DNA from: Unio delphinus
Lineage: Eukaryota; Mollusca; Bivalvia; Unionida; Unionidae
Length of the DNA: 64,000 bases
Direction: 5' to 3'
Assembly (NCBI GenBank): GCA_029339505.1
Contig: JAQISU010000169.1
Location: forward strand, 6,254,001 to 6,318,000
Both the position numbers and the translations under genes were made by a program. The notes beneath the pieces are model-generated. The model was not told the DNA's origin, made no database searches, and was given only the letters and a program-made list of their open reading frames with translations. Shown here piece by piece: positions 12,190-25,199 of this stretch. Within the stretch, counting starts at the first letter, position 1, and each line of letters starts with the position of its first letter.

Positions 12190-13735
12190 CATGAATAAGC
12201 AGTGAATCGTCAATCGTCAGTAGTTCGATCGTGTTGTTGGTTTTAAGCCTATTGTAGTTACATTCGGTAGTTATACACAGCATTAATACTGTAAATCCAT
12301 CAAACATTGGTCTAGCTAACTTGATCACTTTGTTTTCACACTGGCTAATGCCACACAGTGTCAGTAATTATTTTGCTAGCAAACGATCATTGTGGAACTT
12401 ATGGCATTTAGTTTCATCTATACATATTGATTGCTGGTCTTTTCCTAAGGTTTTAAAACTATTTAACAAATTAAAAGAAATGCTTCCAAAGTCACTTGCT
12501 TCTTGTCATCTGAAATATAACTCAATGCAAGACCTTTTACGTCGTTTTCAAGACAACTCTTTGTATCGTGTCTAATTTTAAATTGGGCTGTATGTTAATA
12601 TTTCTGTAGTGAATAAGGTATTCCTCTTTTTTCAGTTTACATTGCAGTTATTTTGTACAAATGGTGTTGTGCCTTTGTAATCTATAATCAACTTCTTTCG
12701 TTAGTGAGATAAACTATTTTTGTCGGGAATTAAATCATATGGAACTAATGTGTAATCTTTAAAGTGAAAGTCTTTTTGGAATACATGTTTTAAGTCATCG
12801 CTAATGAGAACCTTAATGATTGGGTGGAAATTTACTGCAGTAGGGACGTCTACAAAAAAAGGTGTCATGATTAAAGAATGAGTCAAGTACAGCAGGATAG
12901 GGATCCGTTATTTGGAAACATGATGAACATTTGCGTGCTAAAAATAATACGCTATGGAAAGACGTTAGCACTTCGAAAGTTTGCTATATATCTCAAACAC
13001 TTCTGTAACTATTGTGAACCCGAGTTAAAGTGAAATAAAAATACAATTACAATTGACGCCTGCTGTGTCGTGTCCTAGTCTATACAATTAACCATAAAAT
13101 TATTGTCTAGCAATATACGTAATGATTTTCTTAATTCACATTCACAGATTCTTCATTGTCAGGTGTTACTGCCGTAAGACTTCTTATTTTATTGTTGCTA
13201 GAAAAATATTATTGTGTCCAGTAGCGATGTCCTTTGTATTAATGTTTGCTGCCCCTTCTTACGTAAGTAACTGAAGAGCTCGTTCAGTATGTGGAGCGAC
13301 ATCTACATCATTCTACTCTCCACCAATTATTGTTAAATTTGTCACAGCCAAACAAATATTATATTAATTTGGATAGATTGCGGATTCATCCTAAAGGTTA
13401 TTTTTTCACCATGGGATATCTCATAAGGTTTGTTTGTTGGGGAGATTATCGGACCGAATGAAGAGAAATAGCGTGTGCTTTCTTGTCCTATCCTGCCTGC
13501 TAAAAATTAATTTACCAGAACATACTTTTTAAAGTGAAGGAAAGAAAGCAAATGATAAAATATTAAAAGTAACCGTAATTGTAAAGCCCTTCCAAAAGAA
13601 CTATTAACGTTTTTTTTTAAAATAGACTTATACCATAGTATTAAGCATCAATCTTTGAATTTTAAGTTTTAAACTTTTGTTTGCTTTGCGCAAAGGTATT
13701 GCAATAACTACCGGTATATTTGTTTCATTTTCCAG
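12190..13735. other. Intron 1, last part; nothing recognised
   Basis: AT-rich sequence with short ORFs on both strands (12321-12575, 12701-12886) that carry no motif I know. Confidence 0.6.
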
Positions 13736-13804
13736 GTGATTAAAACAGCGAGTCCAGCATTTCTTCAGTTAATGTGCCTTGGTGGAGTATTGATGTGTGT
13801 CGAG
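13736..13804 (+). CDS. Receptor exon 2: TM2
   Basis: Acceptor TTTTCCAG then GTGATT; donor GTCGAG then GTATTA. 23 codons, phase 0 at both ends. Encodes VIKTASPAFLQLMCLGGVLM, a class C TM2 segment (small/polar start, Leu/Met/Gly helix). Confidence 0.88.
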
Positions 13805-13871
13805 GTATTATCATTTACTTTTTTACTTTCCTGTAATCATTTCGAAGTTTTGCTATCTAGGGTTTATTCGT

Positions 13872-14046
13872 ATACATACATACATACATACATACATACA
13901 TACATACATACATACATACATACATACATACATACATACATACATACATACATACATACATACATACATACATACATGCATGCATGCATGCATGCATGCA
14001 TGCATGCAGGGCAGGCAGGCAGGCAGACAGACAGACAGATAGACAT
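13872..14046 (+). repeat. Compound tetranucleotide array
   Basis: (CATA)n to about 13977, grading into (CATG)n to 14008, then GGCA, GACA and GATA units to 14046. Successive point changes of one tetramer have each been amplified. The rest of intron 2 (to 15014) shows no feature. Confidence 0.95.
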
Positions 14047-15014
14047 AGGTACTTACATACATTTGTTTGTGCAAATGTCTGTACAAATAAAGAAAGTGTT
14101 TTCAAGTGATTTTTTAAAGTTAGCCAGACAATACAGGAAGCGACCAGATGAATAACAAAAACGTTGAATAAAACTAAGTGAATTTGGCTTTTGAGTTCGT
14201 GCTTTCTTTACATTAGACTACTTCAAAACAACAGTAATGGTCAACTGAGTGCGCTAATACAGCAAATAATTTTCTTCCAATCAAACTATTTTCTTTCCAA
14301 TGCATGAGAAACTAAGTTCAAATGCATATCGTTTATCTTTCTTCACACCTGTATATTTATCAGTATGTAATTTTAAATCGCAGATCGTATTTCATGCCGT
14401 ATCCCAAAAACCAGTACCAAGCACCCTAACACACGGAAGTATTTCTATTGCAAATTACTAAACAAAAGATATCGAAAATTCATTATCTTAAGAAATCTGA
14501 CATGTGCCATTTTAAGAAACCATGCTTGAATAAGGCTCACTAGAAAGACGTCGGTATCTAATAACTGGTTAATTAATTACTATGTTTGAAATTTTTTTCA
14601 AAGCACTGATTTCACAAGATTTTTTTATAAAAATTACTAAAATCTAACAAATTTATAAACCGACACGTAAATAAAAGTAGCACATACTCCAGGTATATTA
14701 CAGTGCTAAATCTGATCGAGTTTCTTCACGAGCATAATTTTCGGTGATTTCTTTAGATCGGTCATATTCTGTTTGCTTCATATATGAGTAGGTGAAATAT
14801 AGAATAGGACAATTCACTTTTAGGAAAAGAAAAATAAGCACCTGAGTCATGTCATAAAAAATGACAAAATTAATCAAATGAACCCGCATATTGGTCAAAT
14901 CGATCCCTTTTGTCATAACTTTATATTCGAGTCATGGGCAGTTACGATTAGGTTGTTGTATCTATTGGTGATTTTTGTCTTTAAAAAAATTCATGAACAG
15001 TTCTTTTCTTTCAG

Positions 15015-15124
15015 TTTTTCACATTGTATCCGGAACTCTCGGTTGTCGTCTGCAGTATTAGAATCTGGCTGTGGCATGTCGGATTCACGGTTATGTATGG
15101 GTCCCTCATAATTAAAACATGGCG
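15015..15124 (+). CDS. Receptor exon 3: TM3
   Basis: Acceptor TTTCTTTCAG; donor TGGCG then GTACGT, leaving two bases that are completed by the next exon. Encodes a short extracellular FFTLYPE, then CSIRIWLWHVGFTVMYGSLI (TM3 with the conserved extracellular Cys) and KTW at the cytosolic end. Confidence 0.9.
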
Positions 15125-15833
15125 GTACGTTATCATACTTTTCACATACTTAGATGACAATAAAGACTGAGATACAGGTCTGTACCTTGGTATCTAGATT
15201 TTAGAAATGAGAGATAAATATATTGGTTTATTTGATATATCCTTACGTGATCGATCTGTAGAGAAATTTTTGTCTTAGTGTGTGCGCGATGTAAGATCTC
15301 AAGAAAAAGTACTTGTCTTTGTACGTGTGCGATTTAATATCTCAAGGGAAACTTGTGTCTTGGTATGTACACGACGTATCAAATTTTCCAAAGAAATACA
15401 ACACATCACTTCTTCTTCTTTTAATTTTTTAAAGGTATTTAGCAAAATAATATTATGACTTTTTGCAAAAATGACGCGGCACTCTTATATATTGATGAGA
15501 GAACACACAACAACAATTACCTTATCCTTTTATATATTGTCGGTGTAAATGTATCTCCAGTAATAAAACTTTAACTTTTCCAACAGTGCATTTAATTATA
15601 TAACTAATCAAGGAACAGAAAGAACGAAAAGTCGGATTCATTTTTTAAACAAGCACATCGATTAGTCGACCCAACTGCAAATAATAGACAAAAACAGCAA
15701 ATGAAGGAAGGTTAATGCTCAGAATGACTATTTCGAGGTGAATATTTCGAGGTGAATATTTCGAGATGAATATAACGAGTTTCATAGTTCTATTTGAAAA
15801 GATTCCTCTCTATTTCTTGTGTAACTTTTGTAG
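15125..15833. other. Intron 3
   Basis: 709-bp intron without recognisable elements. Two adjacent ATTTCGAGGTGAAT repeats lie near 15730-15770. Confidence 0.7.
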
Positions 15834-16048
15834 AATTTCTGTTATATTTACGGCTGGAGCCCAAAAGCGAGTGAAACTACCGGACCAAGCACTTTTTAAG
15901 AGATTCGCCTTTATTTTCGTCGTTGCGATTTGCGTTCTTCTGGGATGGAATTTTGCCTCCCCACCTTTTGTTGATGTCCTTGTCCCAGATGATCGATTGA
16001 AAGCTTTTATATGCAGGTACAGCATATGGGAATTTGCTGTTCTCGGCG
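15834..16048 (+). CDS. Receptor exon 4: ICL2, TM4 and ECL2
   Basis: Acceptor TTTTGTAG then AATTTC; donor CTCGGCG then GTAAGT. Phase 2 in, phase 1 out. Encodes a basic loop (GAQKRVKLPDQALFKR), TM4 (FAFIFVVAICVLLGWNFASP) and an acidic ECL2 with Cys (RLKAFICRYSIWEF), the usual partner of the TM3 Cys. Confidence 0.9.
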
Positions 16049-16392
16049 GTAAGTTTTGGCTTTTATTTTCTTGCATAACAGATCAATTACATTTCATGAA
16101 TTAACAAAATTCTTTTCTCTATAGTGGGGAACAAATGTGATTATTTTCTGCTGGAATGTATGCATCTAATAGCGACATACCTTATAGAAGCCAGTATATC
16201 AAGGACTCTTTACACTGTTTTAATACATTTGTAAAATCTATGAGTTTTAATGTTAATTTATATACAGTCTTCCTTTTCCACGTCATATATTAATTAATTC
16301 TTAGTTTCGTACATTAACTTGGCCATCTCTGAAAAAAGTGTCGGACTAAGTTTGACTCAATTTTCCTCCTAGTTTCTCCATTAAATCAAGCA

Positions 16393-16722
16393 CCGCTCCT
16401 GTGACCTAGTGGTTAAAGCGTCCGCCTCAGATGCGGGAGGCAGTAGGTTTGAACCCCGGCCGAGTCATACCAAGACATAAAAATGGCACTAACAGCTGCC
16501 TACCTAGGCGCTCACAATTAAGAGGTTAGTGTTAGGACTTGTCGGTCTGGTATCAGGATAATGTGACTGGATGGTACATTATGCTCTACGTATGTGTCAT
16601 GATGCCCCAGTGCTAGACATCACTATATGACACTGCAGAATTCGTAGCGATATGACAGCAATATTGTTAACGCTGCGTTAAAAATCTAAAGCACACACGC
16701 ACATACACACGCACACACACAT
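16393..16722 (+). mobile_element. SINE-B copy 1 (tRNA-derived)
   Basis: Has a tRNA-like head with A-box GTGACCTAGTGGTTAAAGCG and B-box GGTTTGAACCCC. A body follows (AAAATGGCACTAACAGCTGC, GCGCTCA..AGAGGTTAGTGTTAGGACT, GATGCCCCAGTGCTAGACAT), ending in a CACA-rich tail. It is shared with copies at 18.3 and 27.05 kb and lies within receptor intron 4. Confidence 0.88.
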
Positions 16723-16827
16723 TCATTAAATCAATATCGTAGTCCATGCTATCAGCAATATACTAAAATTAAATTTTAAAACTGTGGTATTTAGTATTAT
16801 AACTAAATAATACACTTTCTTTTACAG

Positions 16828-16966
16828 TGGAAGATTTGTTCCTACTGTATGGTGGTTATCTATGTTTTACGGTCCGGAAAGCTCCAGCCCACTTCAACGA
16901 GAGTAAGCATATCACGTGGTCTATTTACAATGCCGTCATCCTTGGTACATTCATGGCTGTGATGCT
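16828..16966 (+). CDS. Receptor exon 5: TM5, ICL3 and TM6
   Basis: Acceptor CTTTTACAG then TGGAAG; donor ATGCT then GTAAGT. Phase 1 in, phase 2 out. Encodes VEDLFLLYGGYLCFTV (TM5), the class C loop RKAPAHFNESKHITW, and YNAVILGTFMAVM (TM6). The FNESKHI element is a family hallmark. Confidence 0.92.
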
Positions 16967-16991
16967 GTAAGTAGTCCCTAAAAAACTCTAA

Positions 16992-17027
<36 letters not shown>

Positions 17028-17229
17028 GGAGTATATGATCCCCGTGTGTGTTTAGCATTCTATGAAAAGTGTTTTGGGAATGACGAAATTATAATCCACA
17101 CTAAATTAATCCATTTAAGAAGATGCAAAACAGTGGTTCGAGTGTTGTTTTCTGGAAATGGGAATCATCTGCTTTTTTAAATGTTGTAGTACCGTTGACA
17201 AACGTGCAAGCGACAACTTTTATTTTGGA

Positions 17230-17264
<35 letters not shown>

Positions 17265-17270
17265 AATCAT
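16992..17270 (+). repeat. (TG)n and (ATT)n microsatellites
   Basis: TG repeats at 16992-17024 directly inside the donor side of intron 5, and ATT repeats at 17230-17263. Confidence 0.9.
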
Positions 17271-17560
17271 TTCAAAAGTAGTGATTTTAGTGTTTCATGA
17301 TTTAGTCACTTTGTATTTGCTTATTTATAAACAATCCTCCCATCTGCTTTTTTGTTTAGTTTATCTTTGATTTGCATTGCGCGATGAAACTGGTAAATAA
17401 AAAACAAGCAAGTTTTCACTTAATACTTTCGCACTTTCAAGTTTTTACAGAAATTGAATTTCCTAGACTTTCCTCACTGTGTATCCCGGTTATTTAAAAC
17501 AGACATTTTATATCTTAGGTATTGTTAAAATAACCTCTAGTTCTCTTTATGTTGGTGTTG

Positions 17561-18040
17561 GATTGATTAGTATAGTTTGGGTGATAGAGTACACAATTTG
17601 GCCTGATAAGTATAATTTTGGTTATAGAGTACAAAATTTGGCCTGATTAGTATAATTTGGGTTATAGAGTACACAATTTGGCCTGATAAGTATAATTTTG
17701 GTTATAGAGTACAAAATTTGGCCTGATTAGTATAATTTGGGTTATAGAGTACACAATTCGGCCTGATACGTATAATTTGGGCGATAAAGTACACAATTTG
17801 GCCTGCTTAGTATAATTTGGGTTATAGAGTACACAATTCGGCCTGATACGTATAATTTGGGTTATAGAGTACACAATTTGGCCTGATACGTATAATTTGG
17901 GTTATAGAGTACACAATTTGGCCAGATAAGTATAATTTGGGTCATAGAGTACACAATTTGGCCTGATTAGTATAATTTGGGTTATATAGTACACAATTTG
18001 GCCTGATTAGTATAATTCGGGTTATATAGTACACAATTCT
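17561..18040 (+). repeat. 40-bp satellite, 12 units
   Basis: Twelve head-to-tail 40-bp units (GCCTGATTAGTATAATTTGG then GTTATAGAGTACACAATTTG) with few substitutions between copies, filling exactly 480 bp. An ORF runs through it only because 40-bp units close frame every 120 bp. Confidence 0.95.
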
Positions 18041-18302
18041 GCCTTGACTTAGATGTGCACCATGCTAACTCAACGTTTTTCATTTTCACTTCATAGATTT
18101 CAAAGGTAAATTGAAACAAGAGCTTATATTTCTATTTTGCTTTTATATATTTTATAATTTCATTCATTGCATTTTCATAAGTTGATCATGTCTAATCTCG
18201 CAAAATTAATTTCCACTATTCTAAAAACTGCTCAAGTTAGTGTACTTTGGACTAGTTCCAGCTTATTTTATAGCACATGGTAGCAGTGATTTTTATCAAC
18301 AG

Positions 18303-18616
18303 TCTCCGGTGGCCTAGTTGTTAGATCGTCCGCCGCGGAAGCGGGAGGTCGTGGGTTCGATCCCCGGCCGAGTTATACCAAAGATTTACAAAAATGGTAC
18401 TAACAGCTGCCTCGCTTGGCGCTCAGCATGAAAAGGTTAGTATTAGGACTGGTTGGCCTGGTGTCAGGAGATAATGTGACTGGGTTGGACATCTTGCTAC
18501 ATGTCTGCAGCATGATGCCCCAGTGCTAGACATCACTACAAACTGCCTCATTGCAAACATCATAGCTGTGTGACTGAAACATTGTTAAAGCTATGTTAAA
18601 AATACTAATCACACCC
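18303..18616 (+). mobile_element. SINE-B copy 2
   Basis: Best-preserved head: GGTGGCCTAGTTGTTAGATC (A-box) and GTGGGTTCGATCCCCGGCCG (B-box). The same body as copy 1 follows, with the tail ending at CACACCC. Lies in intron 5. Confidence 0.9.
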
Positions 18617-18649
18617 AACAGTCTATCTATTATGCATGTTGTCAATCGA

Positions 18650-19030
18650 AAGAAACAATTTCACTTTATAACGGCCCCCTCTCTCCGACATACATATTAA
18701 CGGAGGAGCAGATTCTAACGGCATCGACGGTTAATGTACAAAAAAAAAAAAATGATGTATATAATTGATGGGAAATGTGATATGATATGCTGTAGGATAC
18801 GGAAAACCCATTCGAGAGTCAATATTTGTTGGCAGAAACGAGACTGGTGCTTAGTATCCCACAGCAGTGTCACCGATGCATTGTTTGATTTCATTTCTCC
18901 ACTAATAAAAAATTTTATAGAAAAACGGGCATATTGTGGGTATTGGTATATTTGTAAGAGGTCAGTAAAATTGTCTTTAAGACTTCGTACGGATAATGTA
19001 ATCTGTAGTGTCAAAAATTGCACCATGTGA
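18650..19030. other. Region of overlapping ORFs, unrecognised
   Basis: Long ORFs exist on both strands (18734-19030 +, 18715-19026 -) without known motifs. The + reading has several Cys and could be the 5' edge of the following LINE, but I cannot support that. Confidence 0.3.
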
Positions 19031-19224
19031 TAAGCCTATTCTACACATGTCTCATATGGGCAAACTGCATCTCACAAATGTAGGAATGATTCAAGATTGT
19101 TAAACACGATATCATATCTGTGATGACACAAGTAGAAATGTGAGACAACAGATTTTCCATATAAGCGATTCCCCATGGACAATTTTATCCATATTAATAG
19201 ATTATGTGAAAAATTATATGTGTG

Positions 19225-21178
19225 TAGAACTTGGATGTTTCATTACAAATAAAAGAGGATGACAAAAAAGAACCACAGTCTCAATATAAAAACATAAGTT
19301 GTCTTCCCCCTAGACTTAAGCAAAATGATGATATAGCAACATCTGTGCAAGACATAGTGGATATGTTCAACAATTTCTTCATAACCATCTCCAGTAACAG
19401 TATTCAGAACCAGACTAACATCCCAATTGAACTTGATGCTCTACTGTTATTTATAAGAGCTAAAATTCCTGAAGATAATTATTTTTCAATAGCTAATGTT
19501 ATTGAAGCGGATGTTTTTGATATGCTAATTAAGTTGAATATTAATAAATCCTCTGGATTGGATGGTATTGGTCCACGAATTCTTAAAATTGCTGCAACAG
19601 TAATAACAAAGTCACTAACGCAAATCATAAATTTAAGTATAATGAGTGGTCATTTTCCAGAAAAACTGAAATGTGCAAAGGTTACACCTATCTTTAAGAA
19701 AGGAGAAAAAGTGGATCCAGGAAATTACAGACCAATATCAATTCTACCTGTATTGTCAAAACTGTTTGAAAAGCGAGTAGCCATTCAGGTCTATACATTT
19801 TTTGAAACAAACTCTCTATTTCATAAAGCATAATCAGGATTTAGAAAGTACCACTCGTGTCAAACAGAACTTACCAAATTAATTGATCTTTGGCTGAAGG
19901 AAATGGATAATGGGCATATGACTGGGATTGTTTTCCTTGACTTCAAGAAAGCTTTTGATCTTGTTGAACATGAAATTCTGCTGCAAAAGTTGAACCGTTA
20001 CAGTTTTGACAATCCTTCTTTAAACTGGTTTAGATCATACCTAAACCAAAGGTCACATCGAGTAAGCATTGGCAATATTAGCTCTAAAACTCGCACTATT
20101 CATTCAGGAGGCCCTCAAGGCTCAGTTTTGGGCCCTCTGCTCTTCCTTATCTATATCAATGATCTACCATTAAATAATGAATCCACCAATACAGATTTGT
20201 TTGCAGATGATGCAACCTTGTATACATGTAGTTCTGATACTGAAGTTATCCAAACAAGATTAAACTCAGACCCAATTAGAGTCCAAAACTGGGCACAACA
20301 AAATAGGATGGTAATTAATGAAGGTAAAACAAAATGTATGATTCTGGGGACGACACAAAAGCTACACAAGTCAGGGAATCCAAAACTAACTCTTGCAATA
20401 AATAATTATCCATTAGAAAATGTCAATCATGAAAGGCTTGTATGTGTTTTCCATAGATAATAATTTGCTATGGAATGACCATATTGATAAGCTTTGTAAA
20501 ACACTGTCATCCAAAATTGCCCTTCTCAGCAGAATCAATAAATATTTAGCTATGGAAACTCGCAATCTATACTACAAGACATATATTCTTCCAACAATGG
20601 ATTAATGTTCTAATGTATGGGGAAACTGTGCTAAATCTGAGCTTGACAGGATTTATAAACTCCAAAAACGAGCAGCACCTGTAATTTTAGATACATCATC
20701 CCTCAAAAGCATTATTTACAGAACTCAAATGGTTCACAATATATGACAGGATAGATGTTCACAAGGCAGTTCTTTTATATAAATGTCTACATAGAACTGC
20801 ACCAGAGTATCTTCAGGACTTATTCAGGCCTTTTTCAACACAATACCAGTTGAGATCAATATCACATTGAAACCTTCTAGTACCAAAACAAAACAACAGA
20901 GCTATTCAAAAAGAGTTTTCAATACTCTGGTACAGTTCTGTGGAATAAGCTTCCACTACATGTAAAATCGGCTGAAAATATTAGAGTATTTAAGAAGAGA
21001 CATCATGAGCATGCATGTGTTTCTAATAGATAATGGAATTTAGTATTTTAATACTAAACATGATAAAATAAGCACTAATTATTGCTTTCTTCACACAATG
21101 TGCATTTGTTATACTCTCATTAAGAGGGCCTCAAGGGAGGATAGTCCTTGACTAATGAGTCACCCTCTATAAATAAAG

Positions 21179-21219
<41 letters not shown>
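19225..21219 (+). mobile_element. 5'-truncated LINE (Jockey/CR1-like RT) with (TTA)n tail
   Basis: Encodes a non-LTR reverse transcriptase. 19231-19833 carries the fingers region (SSGLDGIGPRILKIAATVI, TPIFKKGEKVDPGNYRPISI). 19903-20460 has FLDFKKAFDLVEHEIL (first catalytic Asp), GGPQGSVLGPLLFLIYINDL and LFADDATLYTCSS (catalytic DD). The thumb continues after a frame change near 20435. In-frame stops at 19831-19833 and 20603-20605 and a frameshift near 20735 disable it. The endonuclease domain is absent, so the copy is 5' truncated. It ends in a TTA microsatellite tail at 21178-21219. No RNase H. Confidence 0.92.
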
Positions 21220-22430
21220 TAAGTAAGAAGTGCAAGTACGAGTTCAGCCGTCTTCACGGTTCGACTGTCTTCTCGATGTGTTTTTTCTTTCATCAGAAAA
21301 GAAAGAAAAGAAACGAAATAGATATTCAACAAACACCAGTGTACGTACGGTTAACTATCCGACGACAATAGCTTAGATCAAAACTGGCAACACATAGACG
21401 AGAACAAGACATAGGAATTGACCAATCGCCAGAGTATTCATTACCACGCCCTGTTTATTTGCATCACATATAATATAAAATCAAGCTATTTTATGTTGAC
21501 CCTTCCCCAGAGTAAATTATTGTTCATTTATTGCATACAGAATATTTCATGACATGGTTGATAGACTTGTATGTTATAACGCATTTAATCTGAATACGAT
21601 ATACGGTGACGGCAGACAAGGTGATAGACATTCGGCTGCAAGCTGCCAGCGTGCCTGTAAACCACGATGCTAACACCTTTGCCAGTGATCGTAGTGGTCG
21701 TTGGTCAATAACAATCTACACGTGTCTGGGTTTCAATGAGATATGTCGATATATAAAAGACTACACATGAAGTAGTACTAACGAAAACTAATACGGATTG
21801 AAATACGAGGAGGGGGTAGCAACTGAAAACTAAATATAAGCAACATAAGCTAAATTGGAGACAACACAAAACTCCAAGCAAAATATAAAAACTAAAGACA
21901 AAATCACTAAACGTGCAAGAGAGTATTACAGCAGCAACATCAATTTTTTAAATTATGCTTGAGTATGAATTATGTACATAAACAAATCACATAAATGTAC
22001 TTTAAAAGAGATTTAAAACTGATAACGGTCTGTTTTTTGTTGATGGACGTTTTTTTTGGGAGGGTTGGGGGTTGGGAGGGGTATTCCCGAATTTTCCAGC
22101 AGTATGACAAAGATAATATAGTCCATACGCGGTTTATTTTGCCTTTGGAATATCCATGGTGTTTGCATGCCTATATTAATAAGATTTATTTATAATAATA
22201 CGAAATCAATTAAGAATATTCGACATTGAGTTAAAGTTTGAAAACCTGAAGTAGTATGGTTCTCAACCTTCAGATGTAAAAAGTTAACAGCTTTGCCGAA
22301 TCGTCGATTTCAGAACATGATTTATTGTGTCATTAAAAAAAATATCTCTGAGTTCTTGCATGGCATTTTGCAAGTGTGGTCATATTAGTTAAACTGCTGT
22401 TATGTCAGGTTAGGAAGACAATAGTTGAAG
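21220..22430. other. Intron 5 segment, nothing recognised
   Basis: AT-rich. The ORF at 21995-22195 has no motif. Confidence 0.6.
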
Positions 22431-23260
22431 CTTCACATGAGGATGATAATCTGATATTCGTGCTTCCGTTGTGAGATATTTTCAAATTCATTTGAGCAGA
22501 TATGATTTTGTAAGCTTTCTTTGACATATTTCAGTGACCTGCTGGATAAAACGTAGCATAAAGTCTTTCAGTGACCACGAGTTCCAAGTGCAATAATTTG
22601 AGAATTATCAGGGTTTGCCTTTGCTTTTATCTGGAAAGCACACAATCAAAAAAAGTTCACTTAGTTTGCAACACTTAGTTTTCAATGTAGATTTCATTAT
22701 ATTAAAATCGCAAATGTATTGCCATCAGCATAATTTTATAGATCAGAATCACTTATGATAAAGATGTCATCAGATGGAGATATTAAAACGTGTGGGTTAG
22801 GAAATTGACCCCTGAGGTTCCACTTTAGATATATTTACTTATGGACTCGATGAGTTTTCAATTTCGATAGTGTCTTGGTTGTACAGGTAATCTGCCATAG
22901 TACTTACTGCCAATTAGTAAAGTCCTTATGCCATATGTTTCTGGGGGTGCACTTGGTGGATAGACAGCCAAATGATTTTGATACATTAATAGAAATAGCT
23001 GCAGAATGCTAGTTTTGTCCTAGAGCTACGCGCAAGCCATCTAGTGGTCTAATCAGGGTAGTTTGACAACTGAAACCCATTCTGAATACCAAAGTGTACA
23101 GGTGAAGGATATAGTAAAGGTAGTCAGCAACCTCATTACAGATAACGTGTTCAAAGAGAGTTTTAGGGCATGTAGGATAACACTAGCATAAAGATAGTTT
23201 TGTTTCATCGTTATTAATGTTGCATAGCTAATTACACAGCTTCTGCCTTACGATCATGCA
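22430..23260 (-). mobile_element. Decayed LINE reverse transcriptase, antisense
   Basis: Minus-strand reading across several frames recovers RT blocks in order. First comes LFEHVICNEVADYLY...FRMGFSCQTTLI (about 23040-23190), then a degenerate catalytic block (ISINVSKSFGCLSTK near 22960). Next are KVEPQGSIS (about 22800-22830), NYADGNTFAI (about 22700-22740, YADD changed to YADG) and DNSQIIALGTRGH (about 22575-22615). Many stops mark it as old. It is distinct from the + strand LINE at 19.2 kb. Confidence 0.72.
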
Positions 23261-23269
23261 AGTGCTGGA

Positions 23270-25190
23270 CTCTAGTGCCTAAACAGGACTTCGTGGTTGA
23301 CATGTTTCAAGTTTTGTCCATATAAAGACGACAAGTTTAAACAAACGAAATACACCCACTGAGGTAACATATAATGTACAAGGCAATACACTCAGAACGA
23401 CATAGTGAGCGTTTGCATGACAGAACCAGACACCAATATTCGATTTATTTCATAAAAATGACTGGTCTCATGACATAGATGCTTCAGAACCACTTACACA
23501 ACGGAATCAATCTGGCTTTAATAAGCCAGAGTATTCAAGAGAAGAGCTTAACTAAATTTGTGAATAATATTTAGGTCAATCTTGGTAGTGTAGAGGAAGC
23601 TGAATATGATGAGCCAATTGTCTCTCTCCATTAGAGAGTTGATGACCCCTTATTGGTGCTCAGGGCATATATCTGTAAAAAAAAATTGTAAACATTTTAT
23701 TTAGTGCAGATGTCATTGGTAGAGAATACGGTTGAATCATAAAACAGTGCAATACTGAGTAGGTTTCGTCAAGGCTTGAAAAACTTGTGTCCTTGGACCA
23801 ATGACCGGTTTCACTAATGAAAATCTATCATTCAATGAAATAAATTACTTGGTTGGTTCTCTTCCGATTAACACAATGACAAATCACCACCTAGTGATGT
23901 GTGGATGCCACTCAGTGCTGTCAACTATTCAATTTTCATTCAAGATCTCCTTCTCTGGGTTTCTAATTTTCAAAGATTTATTTATATAATGCAGTTCCTA
24001 ATAGTAGATATCCAAAGCAATCTTATAATCAACATCCATTCAAATAATTTAAGAAGCGATTTTCCACTAAGAAACTGATGTCTAATTAGATAATAACAAA
24101 AATTCGCCAATTATGAATTATTTCATAACGAAAATGGGACATCTATGTTTGCATAAAAATATTGCAACTTAAATTTTTTCGAACATTTACGTAATGGAAA
24201 GGTTGTATGGTTATATCTAATTTAGAGAACTTCCGATGCAAACAGACGGATCGATTTATCTTGGTCCTGATATTTATCTAGATGTTTAAGAGGATCCTTT
24301 TTCAATTCCGATAGAAATAACACTATATTTGATGTGTTGTGAACTTTAAGACTGTACAAGAAAGGGTGTTTGGATTTTTTAAAAATGAGGAGATTCGCCA
24401 GACTGCAATGGATTGCGATTTGTCATCTCGATCATTCTTTACATTTGTATCTGCCATTTCCTTTCTTTCTTCTTCCAAAACGATACAAGAGATAAATACC
24501 ACAATAAACGAAACTAACAGTGTTGTTCGCAAAAACAAATATCTACAAACTAGGTAAATCTTACCAGATTTGATTAAGGTAGACAAGTTGGTGGTGTAGC
24601 AGAAGCATATATTTTATAAGTTTTTATATATTCGTGCTTTAATTAGGCAGAATTGGGTATTTTATTATTTTATCTAGTTAATGTTTTTAATAGATGAGTG
24701 AAATAAAATCATCAGTTGTAATTATTGTTATGCTTGTATAAATCTATTCTGTTTTACAGTATATTCAATACGAATAACTAACTCCACATATGTATTACTT
24801 ATCAATCTAGAAAGATAGTGGTTGAGGACCAGAGTACTTGACATTTTCAAACTTTTAAACTATGTCCAACCTCTTTAAACGAAGACTATACCAAACTAAG
24901 GAAAACATATCTATATATTGGTCAGCAGAAATGAAAGGTAAAAAGAACAAAAAGAGACATGGTGGATTTAATAATAAAAAACTGAATGGATATTAGCATC
25001 TCAAAACTTGAAATACAAGAACGGAAAACAAAACCCTGTCATCACCTGAAGCAGTAAAGAAATAATCAGAGATTGTGGACAACATTCACGGAAGTAAGAG
25101 ACAATGGTACAGGGACTATTACAAAACCAAAACTAAGGTGAAACCAGTCACAAGATAAGGAAGAAAACAGTGTGAAAAAGAAGTAACGGC
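23270..25190. other. Intron 5 segment, nothing recognised
   Basis: Includes overlapping short ORFs at 24323-24586 on both strands with no motif and no splice sites in the right phase for the receptor. Confidence 0.55.
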
Positions 25191-25199
25191 CAGTTCCAA

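Noticed and set aside
11563..12198. 211-aa ORF
   Set aside because: Most of it is the 65-bp minisatellite and (CA)n array, with repeated protein units only because of the DNA repeat.
13736..14155. 139-aa ORF extending past the TM2 exon
   Set aside because: Only the first 23 codons are exon; a GT donor follows at 13805 and the rest is (CATA)n.
17662..17874. Repetitive 70-aa antisense ORF
   Set aside because: Generated by the 40-bp satellite; three units close a 120-bp frame.
24323..24586. Overlapping 87-aa (-) and 72-aa (+) ORFs as a possible receptor exon
   Set aside because: Splice phases do not fit the receptor exons, and TM6 joins TM7 directly with the right phase.
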